Below, piece by piece: positions 24,705 through 31,753 of a stretch of 51,098 bases of DNA (position 1 is its first letter; each line of letters begins with the position of its first letter). The stretch is taken from the NCBI GenBank assembly GCA_022823775.1, contig JAJEHI010000188.1, positions 1 through 51,098 on the forward strand, read 5' to 3'. The translations under genes were made by a program, and so were the position numbers. The notes under the pieces were generated by a model. It was not told the DNA's origin and did no database searches. It was given only the letters and a program-made list of their open reading frames with translations. The stretch comes from Defluviicoccus sp. Its GTDB lineage: Bacteria; Pseudomonadota; Alphaproteobacteria; MPNO01.

Positions 24705-24771
24705 GGCGCGTCCTTCGACAGGGGCTTGTGTCGATGACCTGACGGGGGAAGCGATGGCGCGGGGAGGGGGT

Positions 24772-24787
24772 GTCAACCATAGTTGAC
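24772..24787. promoter_or_regulatory. Inverted repeat of unknown role
   Basis: GTCAAC-CATA-GTTGAC is a perfect 6-bp inverted repeat with a 4-base spacer, about 200 bases from the parS sites. It has the size of a helix-turn-helix operator, but no promoter or regulator is visible nearby. Confidence 0.35.
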
Positions 24788-24964
24788 GGTCCGGCGACCC
24801 GGCCACGCCCGCGGGGCGCTCGCGACGGTTTTCCGAACCGGTCCCGCAGCAATCCCCGCCAACGCGCTGGCGCGGCGGGGAAACTCGCCGTCGGGTCCGC
24901 GCCGCCCGGCGCCCGGACCGAATGCACGGGGGAGCGGTTGCGTCCCCGGGGGACGCGAAAAATA

Positions 24965-24979
24965 GTCCCATATCGGGAC
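24965..24979. repeat. Small inverted repeat abutting parS
   Basis: GTCCC-ATATC-GGGAC lies two bases before the first parS palindrome. It could be an accessory site or a short hairpin. Confidence 0.35.
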
Positions 24980-24980
24980 A

Positions 24981-24998
24981 ATGTTTCACGTGAAACAT
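24981..24998. other. parS: parS centromere-like site 1
   Basis: TGTTTCACGTGAAACA (24982-24997) is an exact match to the chromosomal parS consensus bound by ParB, and the flanking A and T extend it to a perfect 18-bp palindrome. ParB loads here as a CTP-dependent clamp to organise and segregate the replication-origin region. No parA or parB gene is in the window. Confidence 0.9.
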
Positions 24999-25018
24999 AG
25001 GTCAACACTGCTGACCTT

Positions 25019-25034
25019 CGTTTCACGTGAAACA
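25019..25034. other. parS: parS centromere-like site 2
   Basis: CGTTTCACGTGAAACA retains the full 14-bp core GTTTCACGTGAAAC (25020-25033), with one mismatch at the outermost base. Its centre lies 37 bp from that of site 1, so the two form a closely spaced pair. Confidence 0.87.
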
Positions 25035-25118
25035 TCGGACGGCCCGGATCGGCGGCCGCGGCGGGACCGGACGCCGGAACAAGCCCGGGGCGTGTCCGAT
25101 AGGAATGCCGCCGGGCGG

Positions 25119-26318
25119 CTACTCGGCGGCCATCGCCCCACGCTCGGCGAGCGGGCCGAATCCGGTGCTCCTCGTCCCCAGATCCGCGATCTGCGGCAGC
25201 ACCTCCTTCGCGAGCAGGGTCATGCTCTTGGCCGTGGTCTTGTAGTCCATGTCGCCCGAATGGAGCATCGCGATCAGGTGGCCGAACCCGCCCACCTTGT
25301 CGTAGAGGGAGCGGATCTGTTCGACGACCGAATCGGGCGTGCCGTAGATCGCGACATGGTTCTCGCGGAAGTAGGAGACGCCCTTCCGGCGGATCGCGTC
25401 GGTCCGCCCGCCCGAATAGCGGCCGCTCAGGAAGTCGGCATAGAGCTTGCGGCTGTTGTAGCCGGGCGGCGCGCGGAACTGCGGCTCGGACTTGTTGTGG
25501 GTGACGTACCAGAACACCCCCTCGATGACCTTTTCGGCTTCCGCCTCGGTTTCGCCGACCGCGACCAGCGGCATGAAGGCGAACTGGTCGTCGGCGGGCT
25601 CGGGCAGCCCCTCGTCCCGGCAATATTTGCGGACGCCCTTGAACATCTTCGCGAGCCCGTCGACGGGGGTCAGGAACATCGCGAAGTTGTGGCCGCGCTC
25701 GACGGTCTTGCAGGCGTGGCCTAGGTCGCTGCCTCCGGTGGTCCAGACCGGCGGGTGCGGCTGCTGGTAGGGCCGCGGCCAGACATTCACCTGGCGCTTG
25801 TGGATCCACTTGCCCTCGTAGTTGAACGGCCCGTCATGGCTGGTCCAGGCGCGAATACAGAGATCGATGGTCTCCCACAGCCGTTCCTGGGTCTCGGTCG
25901 GGTTGGCGTTGGAGGCGAACAGCTCGTAGGGAACGCCGCGCACGAACCCGCAATCGAGCCTGCCGTATGAGATGTTGTCGATCATCGCCATCTCCTCGGC
26001 GCAGCGGATCGGATCGGCGAGATTGGCCGCCGGGTTGCCGAGGATGCAGAGCCGGGCGTTCCGGGTCTGCCGCGCGAGGACGGCGAGCGAGATCGGGCCG
26101 GCCGCGTTGAGACAGGTCGCGGTCTGGTGGTGCTCGTTGATCATGCAGTGCAGGCCGAGCTCGTCGGCCAGCAGGTACTGGTCGAGATACATGTTGTAGA
26201 GATCGGCCCCGATCTTCGGGTCGTAATGCCTGCTCGGCAGGCTCAGGCGCATCGAGGCGAAGGAATCGTCGGGCGGCAGATGCGGCCAGGGAAATTCGGT
26301 GAAGTGGTACAGTTCCAT
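25119..26318 (-). CDS. LLM-class flavin-dependent oxidoreductase
   Basis: 399-aa luciferase-like monooxygenase. Features: LGLHCMINEHHQTATCLN, LGNPAANLADPIRCAEEMAMID, GRLDCGFVRGVPYEL, and PPVWTTGGSDLG in the second half of the barrel. The enzyme should use FMNH2 and O2. It is directly downstream (4 bases) of an alpha/beta hydrolase on the same strand, so oxygenation and hydrolysis of one substrate is likely. It is one of three LLM enzymes in the 25-40 kb catabolic region and belongs to a different subgroup from the one at 38135. Confidence 0.9.
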   Translation of the reverse strand: MELYHFTEFPWPHLPPDDSFASMRLSLPSRHYDPKIGADLYNMYLDQYLLADELGLHCMINEHHQTATCLNAAGPISLAVLARQTRNARLCILGNPAANLADPIRCAEEMAMIDNISYGRLDCGFVRGVPYELFASNANPTETQERLWETIDLCIRAWTSHDGPFNYEGKWIHKRQVNVWPRPYQQPHPPVWTTGGSDLGHACKTVERGHNFAMFLTPVDGLAKMFKGVRKYCRDEGLPEPADDQFAFMPLVAVGETEAEAEKVIEGVFWYVTHNKSEPQFRAPPGYNSRKLYADFLSGRYSGGRTDAIRRKGVSYFRENHVAIYGTPDSVVEQIRSLYDKVGGFGHLIAMLHSGDMDYKTTAKSMTLLAKEVLPQIADLGTRSTGFGPLAERGAMAAE

Positions 26319-26322
26319 GGTC

Positions 26323-27117
26323 CTACCGCCCCTGGTCTTCGTTCAGGAACGCCGACAGCGCGTCCAAGAACGCATCCGGCCGCTCGATATGCGGATAATG
26401 GCCGGCCCCGGCGACGCTGACAAACCGCGAGCGGCGGATCCTCTCCGCGTAGGCGCGGCCGTAATCGGGGCGGACGAAGCGGTCCTCCTCGCCCCACAGA
26501 ACGAGCGTCCGGACGGCGATACGGTGCAGCCGGTTCTTGAGTGCCGGGTTGTGGAAATAGGGGTCCCAGCAAAGCCGCGCCGTGGTCTCGCGGTGCCGGG
26601 CGACCTGCATCGCCTCGTCCTCGCTCAGCCGGGTCATGTCGTCCAGCGGGTCGCGGCGCGGGTCGGCGAACTTGATCGCCTTCACCTCGTCGAAGGAGAG
26701 GAAATAGATGTCTTCGATGTCGCGGTCGTAGGCGCCGCCGAACTTCGCGCCGAGAGAATCGACGAGAACCAGCTTCGACAGCCGCCCGCACGTCTTGGTC
26801 GCCATCTCGGCGGCGATCCACCCGCCGAGGGAACAGCCGACCAGCACGATGTCCCGGAGGTCGTAATGCTCGATCAGGTCGAGATAGATGTAGGCGACGT
26901 CGTCGATCGTGCGCACGGTTTCGGGCAGCGGGGAGGCGCCGTAACCCGGCGCCCAGGGCAGGAATACCTCCCGGTCCCCGGCCAGCCGGTCGACGAGATC
27001 GAGTTGGGCTTCGTAAGCCTCGGCGCTTTGCAGCAGGACCAGCGGCGGCCCGCTCCCCATCCGCTCGACCGCGATCCGCGCGCCGGGCAGCTCGACCGTT
27101 TCCCGGTGCCTTTCCAT
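26323..27117 (-). CDS. Alpha/beta hydrolase
   Basis: 264 aa. The nucleophile elbow is GCSLGG with Ser96, the catalytic His is in GAGHYPHIERPDAF near the C-terminus, and an acidic residue follows LVLWGEEDRFV, the usual third triad position. It resembles meta-cleavage-product and C-C bond hydrolases. It is divergent from the ACMSD-like amidohydrolase at 27216 and leads a two-gene operon with the LLM monooxygenase. Confidence 0.87.
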   Translation of the reverse strand: MERHRETVELPGARIAVERMGSGPPLVLLQSAEAYEAQLDLVDRLAGDREVFLPWAPGYGASPLPETVRTIDDVAYIYLDLIEHYDLRDIVLVGCSLGGWIAAEMATKTCGRLSKLVLVDSLGAKFGGAYDRDIEDIYFLSFDEVKAIKFADPRRDPLDDMTRLSEDEAMQVARHRETTARLCWDPYFHNPALKNRLHRIAVRTLVLWGEEDRFVRPDYGRAYAERIRRSRFVSVAGAGHYPHIERPDAFLDALSAFLNEDQGR

Positions 27118-27215
27118 TCCCGTCCCACTCTGCGAATACAGCGCCGCGCGGGACGGTTAGTATCGCCCCGCGATCGACCGGGCAAGCCGCCGCGGCGGTA
27201 CAGGGGAGAAATCGG

Positions 27216-28211
27216 ATGAAGATCGACGTGTTCAACCACATCATGGCCGCCGACGCGCTGGACAAGCTGGCCGCGTTCGTGCCGCCGCACTTCGTGAGGG
27301 TGCTGAACGGCATCCCCACGATGCTGGACGTGGACGAGAGGCTCCGCCACATCGAGCCGTTCGACGACTACCGGCAGGTGCTGTCGGCCTCGAATCCGGT
27401 GATCGACGACTGGGCGGGGCCGGAGGACACGCCGGGGCTCGCGCGCGCGATCAACCGGGGCATGGCGGATATCTGCGCCGCTCACCCGGACCGGTTCCCG
27501 GGCTGGATCGCGACGCTCCCGATGAACAACCCCGACGAGGCGCTCGGGGAGATCGACCGCGCGGTGCGGGACGGCGGCGCCTGCGGCATCCAGATCTATT
27601 CGAACGTCCGGGGCAAACCGCTCGACCTGCCGGAATTCCAGCCGGTGTTCGCCCGCATGGCCGAGCTCGGCAAGCCGATCTGGCTGCACCCGATCCGGCC
27701 CATGACGCACCCGGACTATGCGACGGAGGAGACCTCCCAGTTCGACATCTGGTGGGCCTTGGGCTGGGCCTACGAGACCTCCGCCGCGATGGCGAGGATC
27801 GTCTTCTCGGGCGTTTTCGAGCGCCACCCGGACCTCAAGATCGTCGCCCATCACTGGGGCGCCTACATCCCGCACGCCGACGGCAGGATGGAACCGAGCT
27901 GGAGCGACGGGGTGATGATCGCCGGCGCCGAGAGGCCGCTCTGGAAAGGCAAGCGATCGCTCCGCGACAGCTTCAAGCTGTTCTACGGCGACACCGCGAT
28001 GTTCTGCGGACAGGCGGCCAGCCAGTGCGGGCTCGCCTTCTTCGGCGCCGAGCATTCCGTGTTCGCCACCGACTACCCGTTCGACAAGGAAGCCGGGATG
28101 ATCAACCTCAAGGGCACGATCGACGTGATCGAGTCGCTGGAGTGCAGCGACGCCGACCGGCGCCAGATCTACGAGCTCGGCCCGCGGATGCTAATGGGAG
28201 AGGCCGGCTAG
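27216..28211 (+). CDS. Amidohydrolase family protein (ACMSD-like), paralogue A
   Basis: 331-aa TIM-barrel amidohydrolase_2 protein. Metal-site candidates are His8 (VFNHIM), His158 (WLHPIRP), His212/213 (VAHHWGAYIP) and Asp286 (FATDYPFD). The N-terminal HxH pair of aminocarboxymuconate-semialdehyde decarboxylase is reduced to Phe-x-His. ACMSD-like enzymes decarboxylate or hydrolyse ring-cleavage products. It shares length and many blocks (AYETSAAMARIVFSGVFERHP, FYGDTAMF) with the gene at 33336-34331. It is convergent with the substrate-binding protein gene. Confidence 0.88.
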   Translation: MKIDVFNHIMAADALDKLAAFVPPHFVRVLNGIPTMLDVDERLRHIEPFDDYRQVLSASNPVIDDWAGPEDTPGLARAINRGMADICAAHPDRFPGWIATLPMNNPDEALGEIDRAVRDGGACGIQIYSNVRGKPLDLPEFQPVFARMAELGKPIWLHPIRPMTHPDYATEETSQFDIWWALGWAYETSAAMARIVFSGVFERHPDLKIVAHHWGAYIPHADGRMEPSWSDGVMIAGAERPLWKGKRSLRDSFKLFYGDTAMFCGQAASQCGLAFFGAEHSVFATDYPFDKEAGMINLKGTIDVIESLECSDADRRQIYELGPRMLMGEAG

Positions 28212-28217
28212 GCCGGG

Positions 28218-29090
28218 TCAGGCGGCCGCGAAGATCGACTCCCGGTAGGGCGCGTCGCCCGGGCCGCCCTCCGGGAAGATGCCGCGTTCGCTTACCCAGC
28301 TCTGCGAGCGCTCGAACATGTCCTGCGTATAGGGCTCGAACACCAGCCGCTCGCCGGGGCCGAAGCGGCGCACGTCCATCCGGTCGTGGAACCGCTCCGG
28401 GAATTCCTTGCGGTAGTGGTGGCGGTAGAGCTCGAGGCGCAAGTCGATCTCGACCTGGGCGCGGCGCAGCGCCTCGAAATACTTCCCGACGTCGCCCGGA
28501 TCGGGATCGCCGGTGATCATCGAGGCCATCATGAAGCTGGTGTCGACCGCCTTGCGGAAGCCGAGCTGCTCGGCGAAATAGAACGGCCCGCTGAACAGGC
28601 TGACCGCCGGCGCCTTGCCGTCGACCAGCTGCTCCAGCCGGTGGAACAGGAGGCCGTCGGCGAAGTGGAGCTCGATGTCGCCGGGGTCGAGAAACTCCTC
28701 CAGCGTCTGGATGGTGGAGTAATGGCTGCCCGACTGGTAGCCGACCGAGATCGGCACCCCGGCGAGGTCTTCGGGCCGACGAACGTCGGAGTCCGGCGGA
28801 ACGAAGATCCCGCAAGGCGAGACGGAGTAGCAGCCCGGATAGAGCTTGCCGTGGCCCGACGCTGCCGCGGCGTTGACCGTCCAGTGGCACGCGGCGCTCA
28901 CGTCGCAGCTGCGCCCCTGCTCGAAAGTCTGGTAGGCGCCGACCTTGTCGCCGAGATCGTGATACGTCCCGTCGCGCGAGGTGAGCTGCTCGCGAAACAC
29001 GTAGTCGAGCCCGACATCGGAGAAGAACCCCTTCTCCTCCGCCACCCACTCATGCAGCCGCATATGCGGCGAGACGACGAATTTTGCCAT
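28218..29090 (-). CDS. ABC-type substrate-binding protein (NMT1/THI5-like), no signal peptide
   Basis: 290 aa. It shows the bilobed NMT1/SsuA-like pattern: LHEWVAEEKGFFSDVGLDY at the N-terminus, RPEDLAGVPISVGYQSGSHY in the hinge region, and a C-terminal FEPYTQDMFERSQSWVSERG as in riboswitch-type pyrimidine/taurine receptors. The start at 29090 has GGAGAG five bases upstream. It gives MAKFVVSPHMRL with no signal peptide or lipobox, so the protein is probably cytosolic or exported in an unusual way. No ABC permease or ATPase is adjacent. It may act as a sensor or enzyme. Confidence 0.8.
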   Translation of the reverse strand: MAKFVVSPHMRLHEWVAEEKGFFSDVGLDYVFREQLTSRDGTYHDLGDKVGAYQTFEQGRSCDVSAACHWTVNAAAASGHGKLYPGCYSVSPCGIFVPPDSDVRRPEDLAGVPISVGYQSGSHYSTIQTLEEFLDPGDIELHFADGLLFHRLEQLVDGKAPAVSLFSGPFYFAEQLGFRKAVDTSFMMASMITGDPDPGDVGKYFEALRRAQVEIDLRLELYRHHYRKEFPERFHDRMDVRRFGPGERLVFEPYTQDMFERSQSWVSERGIFPEGGPGDAPYRESIFAAA

Positions 29091-29154
29091 GTAATCTCTC
29101 CAAGCCTCGCTAACGCGATGGCCCTGCAAATCAGGAAGCCGGATGTCGTTCACC

Positions 29155-29484
29155 TTACCTCGCAATCCCGAGATAAACGAGAAGGGAACGTTCGATTCGC
29201 CGCATGTCCATTGCGGCAAGCGCACCGATTCGCCGGGTCAAGCGGCTGCGGCGCAGAGTCGTGATCTTGTCCACCATCACGCGACACTCTGCGTGAAGTC
29301 CGTTCCCAGGGGCGGGAATAAGGGGAACCCGAAACAGCGGTGCCTCGGTGAGATCGCTTGTCAACGAGCAGACCGTCACCGAATTCGTGCCGGAGAACCG
29401 GTCGTCTTGGACGATTACCACCGGCCGCGGCTTGCCCGTGTAATCGCCGCCACCCGCCGCAGTCCACAACTCGCCTCGTTTCAC
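29155..29484 (-). CDS. Type II toxin, PemK/MazF family
   Basis: 109 aa with the MazF pattern KRGELWTAAGGGDYTGKPRP, VVIVQDDRFS, TVCSLTSD and VMVDKITTLRRSRL. Members cleave mRNA. The ATG overlaps the antitoxin stop (ATGA, 29481-29484), so the toxin is translationally coupled to the antitoxin made before it. It is a diverged paralogue of the gene at 12-338. The module separates the substrate-binding protein from the Rieske oxygenase, which suggests later insertion into the catabolic region. Confidence 0.88.
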   Translation of the reverse strand: MKRGELWTAAGGGDYTGKPRPVVIVQDDRFSGTNSVTVCSLTSDLTEAPLFRVPLIPAPGNGLHAECRVMVDKITTLRRSRLTRRIGALAAMDMRRIERSLLVYLGIAR

Positions 29485-29720
29485 CCGACCTCAAACTCGC
29501 TAACGGCGTCGATGAAGGACTGATCGGCTTCAGCGTATTCGCTCGCCGCCACAGCTTCCGACTGACTCCGAGCTTGCTCGGCGAACCCGGAAACGCGCGT
29601 GTCAGGTACCCAGACTTGCAATGGCCGGAGCCCCTGTTCACGCAATCGGGCGCGGTGCCTTCGAACCTTGTCGGACGGTCTTATCGGCCTTTTCGAAGCG
29701 CTTGCCACGAGCCGCTCCAT
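29481..29720 (-). CDS. MazE-type antitoxin (DUF3018-like)
   Basis: 79 aa. The segment SDKVRRHRARLREQGLRP followed by LQVWVPDTRVSGFAEQARSQ is typical of DUF3018 antitoxins found upstream of MazF, and the acidic tail should wrap the toxin. The ATG at 29720 was preferred. An upstream TTG at 29762 lies inside the -35 hexamer, and between them stand the promoter and a perfect palindrome. There is no ribosome site, and the predicted leader is only about seven bases. Confidence 0.82.
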   Translation of the reverse strand: MERLVASASKRPIRPSDKVRRHRARLREQGLRPLQVWVPDTRVSGFAEQARSQSEAVAASEYAEADQSFIDAVSEFEVG

Positions 29721-29723
29721 ATC

Positions 29724-29737
29724 GGTTACATGTAACC
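29724..29737. promoter_or_regulatory. Palindromic operator of the MazEF module
   Basis: GGTTACATGTAACC is a perfect 14-bp palindrome ending three bases before the antitoxin ATG and overlapping the -10 hexamer. Its position suits autorepression by the antitoxin-toxin complex. Confidence 0.65.
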
Positions 29738-29762
29738 TAAAGCACACTTCGTCGTAATTCAA
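29734..29762 (-). promoter_or_regulatory. Promoter of the MazEF module
   Basis: On the minus strand TTGAAT, 17 bases and TAGGTT. The -10 overlaps the palindrome at 29724-29737. Confidence 0.5.
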
Positions 29763-29786
29763 GCGCGGCGTAGCCTTTTCGAGCCC

Positions 29787-30812
29787 TCAGCTCACCGCGG
29801 CGCTCTCCGCCGCCGTCATCTTCTCCACGATCTCGCGCATGGCGAGCGTCGGTTCGTCGCTCGGGATGGTGTGCATGGGGATGTCGGGGTGGCGGTCGAG
29901 CGCCTCCTGCTGACGCTCGATGGCCCAGACGTCCTCCTCGATCACGTTGTTGAGGAAGCGCCATGAGTCGGAGGAGGGCGGCGTCTCGTGGGCGACCGAC
30001 TGGAAATAGTGCGTGCTGGTCTCGGTTTCCGGGGTGACGAAGTGATGCGGGCGGATCGCCCAGCGTCCCGCTCCCGCCGGCAGCGCGCTGTCGGGTCCGC
30101 CGCTGCCGGTCTCGGCGACGCCGGTATGGATTCGCCAGAAGCTGGGGCCGCGGAACTCGACGACGTGCCAGCGGTCGATATTGCCCTCGGCGTTGGACAG
30201 GCGCCGATAGCCCGCGGGCGCGGGTATGTCGTGGCTGTGGCGCTGGAAGTCGTAGCCGAAACCGTCGACCTCGAGCGTCATCCGGGCGTCGCCCATGTCC
30301 TCGTTGCCGCCGCCGGACGGGATATGCAGGAAGGCGACGTGCAACAGGTCGGCGAGGTTGTCGTTGAGCAGCAGGTAGTTCGCTTCCGCGCGCCGGTATA
30401 GGTCGGTCCTGTGCCAGCCGGGCCGCTCCAGCCAGGCGCAATCGGGAAGCAGCGCCTTGTCCGCCTGTCCGGGCGGTCCCATCCAGACGAAAGCCACTCC
30501 CGCGCGTTCCTCGACCGGGTAGGCGCGGATGCGGATCCCGCCGGGATGGTCCTGCCCGGGAACGTGCACGCAAGCGCCGGTCGCGTCGTAGGCGAGCCCG
30601 TGATAGGGGCACACCAGACGGCCGCCATCGGCGATCCGCCCGAGCGAGAGCGGCATCGAGCGATGCGCGCAACGGTCTTCCAGAACGGCGGCGGTCCCGT
30701 CCGGCTCGCGGTAGAGCACCAGACGCTCGCCGATCACGGTGCGGGAAAGCGGCTGGCGCTGGCCGACCTCCTCGGACCACGCGGCGGCGTACCAGCTGTT
30801 GCGGACGAACAC
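29787..30812 (-). CDS. Rieske non-heme iron oxygenase, large subunit (VanA-like)
   Basis: 341 aa. The Rieske [2Fe-2S] ligands are Cys48-x-His50 and Cys68-x2-His71 (CAHRSMPLSLG, then VCPYHGLAYD). The mononuclear iron site is NDNLADLLHVAFLH with Asp155, His158 and His163. Size and spacing match monocomponent-type aromatic demethylases and hydroxylases such as vanillate demethylase. A ferredoxin reductase is needed but not nearby. It follows the TauD-like gene by 13 bases on the same strand, giving a two-oxygenase operon. Confidence 0.92.
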   Translation of the reverse strand: MFVRNSWYAAAWSEEVGQRQPLSRTVIGERLVLYREPDGTAAVLEDRCAHRSMPLSLGRIADGGRLVCPYHGLAYDATGACVHVPGQDHPGGIRIRAYPVEERAGVAFVWMGPPGQADKALLPDCAWLERPGWHRTDLYRRAEANYLLLNDNLADLLHVAFLHIPSGGGNEDMGDARMTLEVDGFGYDFQRHSHDIPAPAGYRRLSNAEGNIDRWHVVEFRGPSFWRIHTGVAETGSGGPDSALPAGAGRWAIRPHHFVTPETETSTHYFQSVAHETPPSSDSWRFLNNVIEEDVWAIERQQEALDRHPDIPMHTIPSDEPTLAMREIVEKMTAAESAAVS

Positions 30813-30825
30813 CGGCCTCTCCCGT

Positions 30826-31665
30826 TCAAGCGGGCTCGGAGACCGTGTAGCGCCTGAGCAGCCGGTCCTCCTCGGCCGGGAAGTCGTTGCGCGCGTGGTT
30901 GACCGTCCGGTTGTCCCAGATCACGAGATCGCCGGGAGTCCAGCTGTGGGCGTAGACGAATTCGGGCTTTTCGATGTGGTCGAACAGCGGCAGCAGGATC
31001 GCTTCGCTCTCTTCCTTGTCCATGCCGACCACGGTCTGGGTCATCAGCCGGCTGAGATAGAGCGCCCTGCGCCCGGTATCCGGATGGGTCTTGACCAGAG
31101 GATGGACGGCCCGGTTGAGATCGGTCCGGCTGTCGTCGTTCAGATCGCGGGTCACCAGATCGTAGCGATAGGCGTGGTTCGCCTTCAGCCCCTCGAGGCG
31201 CGACCGTTGATCTTCGGGAAGCGCGTCGTAGGCGTTGGCGAGGTTGGCGAACAGGGTCTCTCCGCCGCGCGAGGGGATCTTGATCGCGAACAAGGTGGTC
31301 GCGCGATAGGGCACGTCCCGGTGCGAGCCGTCCGAGTGGAAGTGCATCTCGCCGTCCGGCAGCGAGCCGATCTGCTTGCCGTCCTTGCGGATGTTGGTGA
31401 CCAGCATCACGCCGCGCTTCTTGTTGGTGTTGTCGAGCTGGTAGGAAGGCGGGCGGAAACCGGCATCGACCCGGCCGAAGAACCCCGCGAAACGGGCCTG
31501 ATCCTGCGCCGAGACCTTCTGGCCGGGGAAGCAGAGCACCGCGTTGTCGACGAAGACCTTGCGCAGCCCTTCGACGGTCTCCTCGTCGACGTCCTCGCGC
31601 AGGTCGAGCCCGGTGACGCGCGCGCCACAAGCGGGGCTCAGACTTTCGACATGGAAATCGGGCAT
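30826..31665 (-). CDS. TauD/TfdA-family 2-oxoglutarate dioxygenase
   Basis: 279 aa. The iron facial triad is His110-x-Asp112 (HFHSDGSHR) with the distal His257 in DNRTVNHARNDF, and Arg271/272 probably binds 2-oxoglutarate. TauD/TfdA enzymes release sulfite from sulfonates or split aryl-ether herbicides by hydroxylation. The sequence does not decide between these. It leads the operon with the Rieske oxygenase and has its own promoter at 31703-31732. Confidence 0.92.
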   Translation of the reverse strand: MPDFHVESLSPACGARVTGLDLREDVDEETVEGLRKVFVDNAVLCFPGQKVSAQDQARFAGFFGRVDAGFRPPSYQLDNTNKKRGVMLVTNIRKDGKQIGSLPDGEMHFHSDGSHRDVPYRATTLFAIKIPSRGGETLFANLANAYDALPEDQRSRLEGLKANHAYRYDLVTRDLNDDSRTDLNRAVHPLVKTHPDTGRRALYLSRLMTQTVVGMDKEESEAILLPLFDHIEKPEFVYAHSWTPGDLVIWDNRTVNHARNDFPAEEDRLLRRYTVSEPA

Positions 31666-31702
31666 GGATCGGATCCCGTTCGCGATGGCGTTACAGGGCT
31701 CA

Positions 31703-31732
31703 AGTATAGGACCCGAACGGCGCGGCTGTCAG
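31703..31732 (-). promoter_or_regulatory. Promoter of the TauD-Rieske operon
   Basis: CTGACA, an 18-base spacer and TATACT on the minus strand, with the -10 ending about 37 bases before the TauD start codon. Confidence 0.5.
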
Positions 31733-31753
31733 GCGTTCCGCGCCCGCTTTCGC

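Larger units (their letters stand above)
24705..25118. other. Gene-free segment with parS sites
   Basis: 414 bp between convergent genes with no believable coding frame; frames that open here use the palindromes as start codons. It contains an inverted repeat at 24772-24787, a second at 24965-24979, and two parS sites. Confidence 0.75.

Noticed and set aside
24691-25724. Frames starting MFHVKH/MFHVKR at the parS palindromes
   Set aside because: The peptides arise because ATGTTTCACGTGAAACA itself encodes MFHVK on both strands. The rest of each frame is without features. An rsmG-type gene, whose start often overlaps parS, is not present.
29721-29762. Longer antitoxin start (TTG at 29762)
   Set aside because: It lies within the -35 hexamer, and the extension would translate the palindromic operator.
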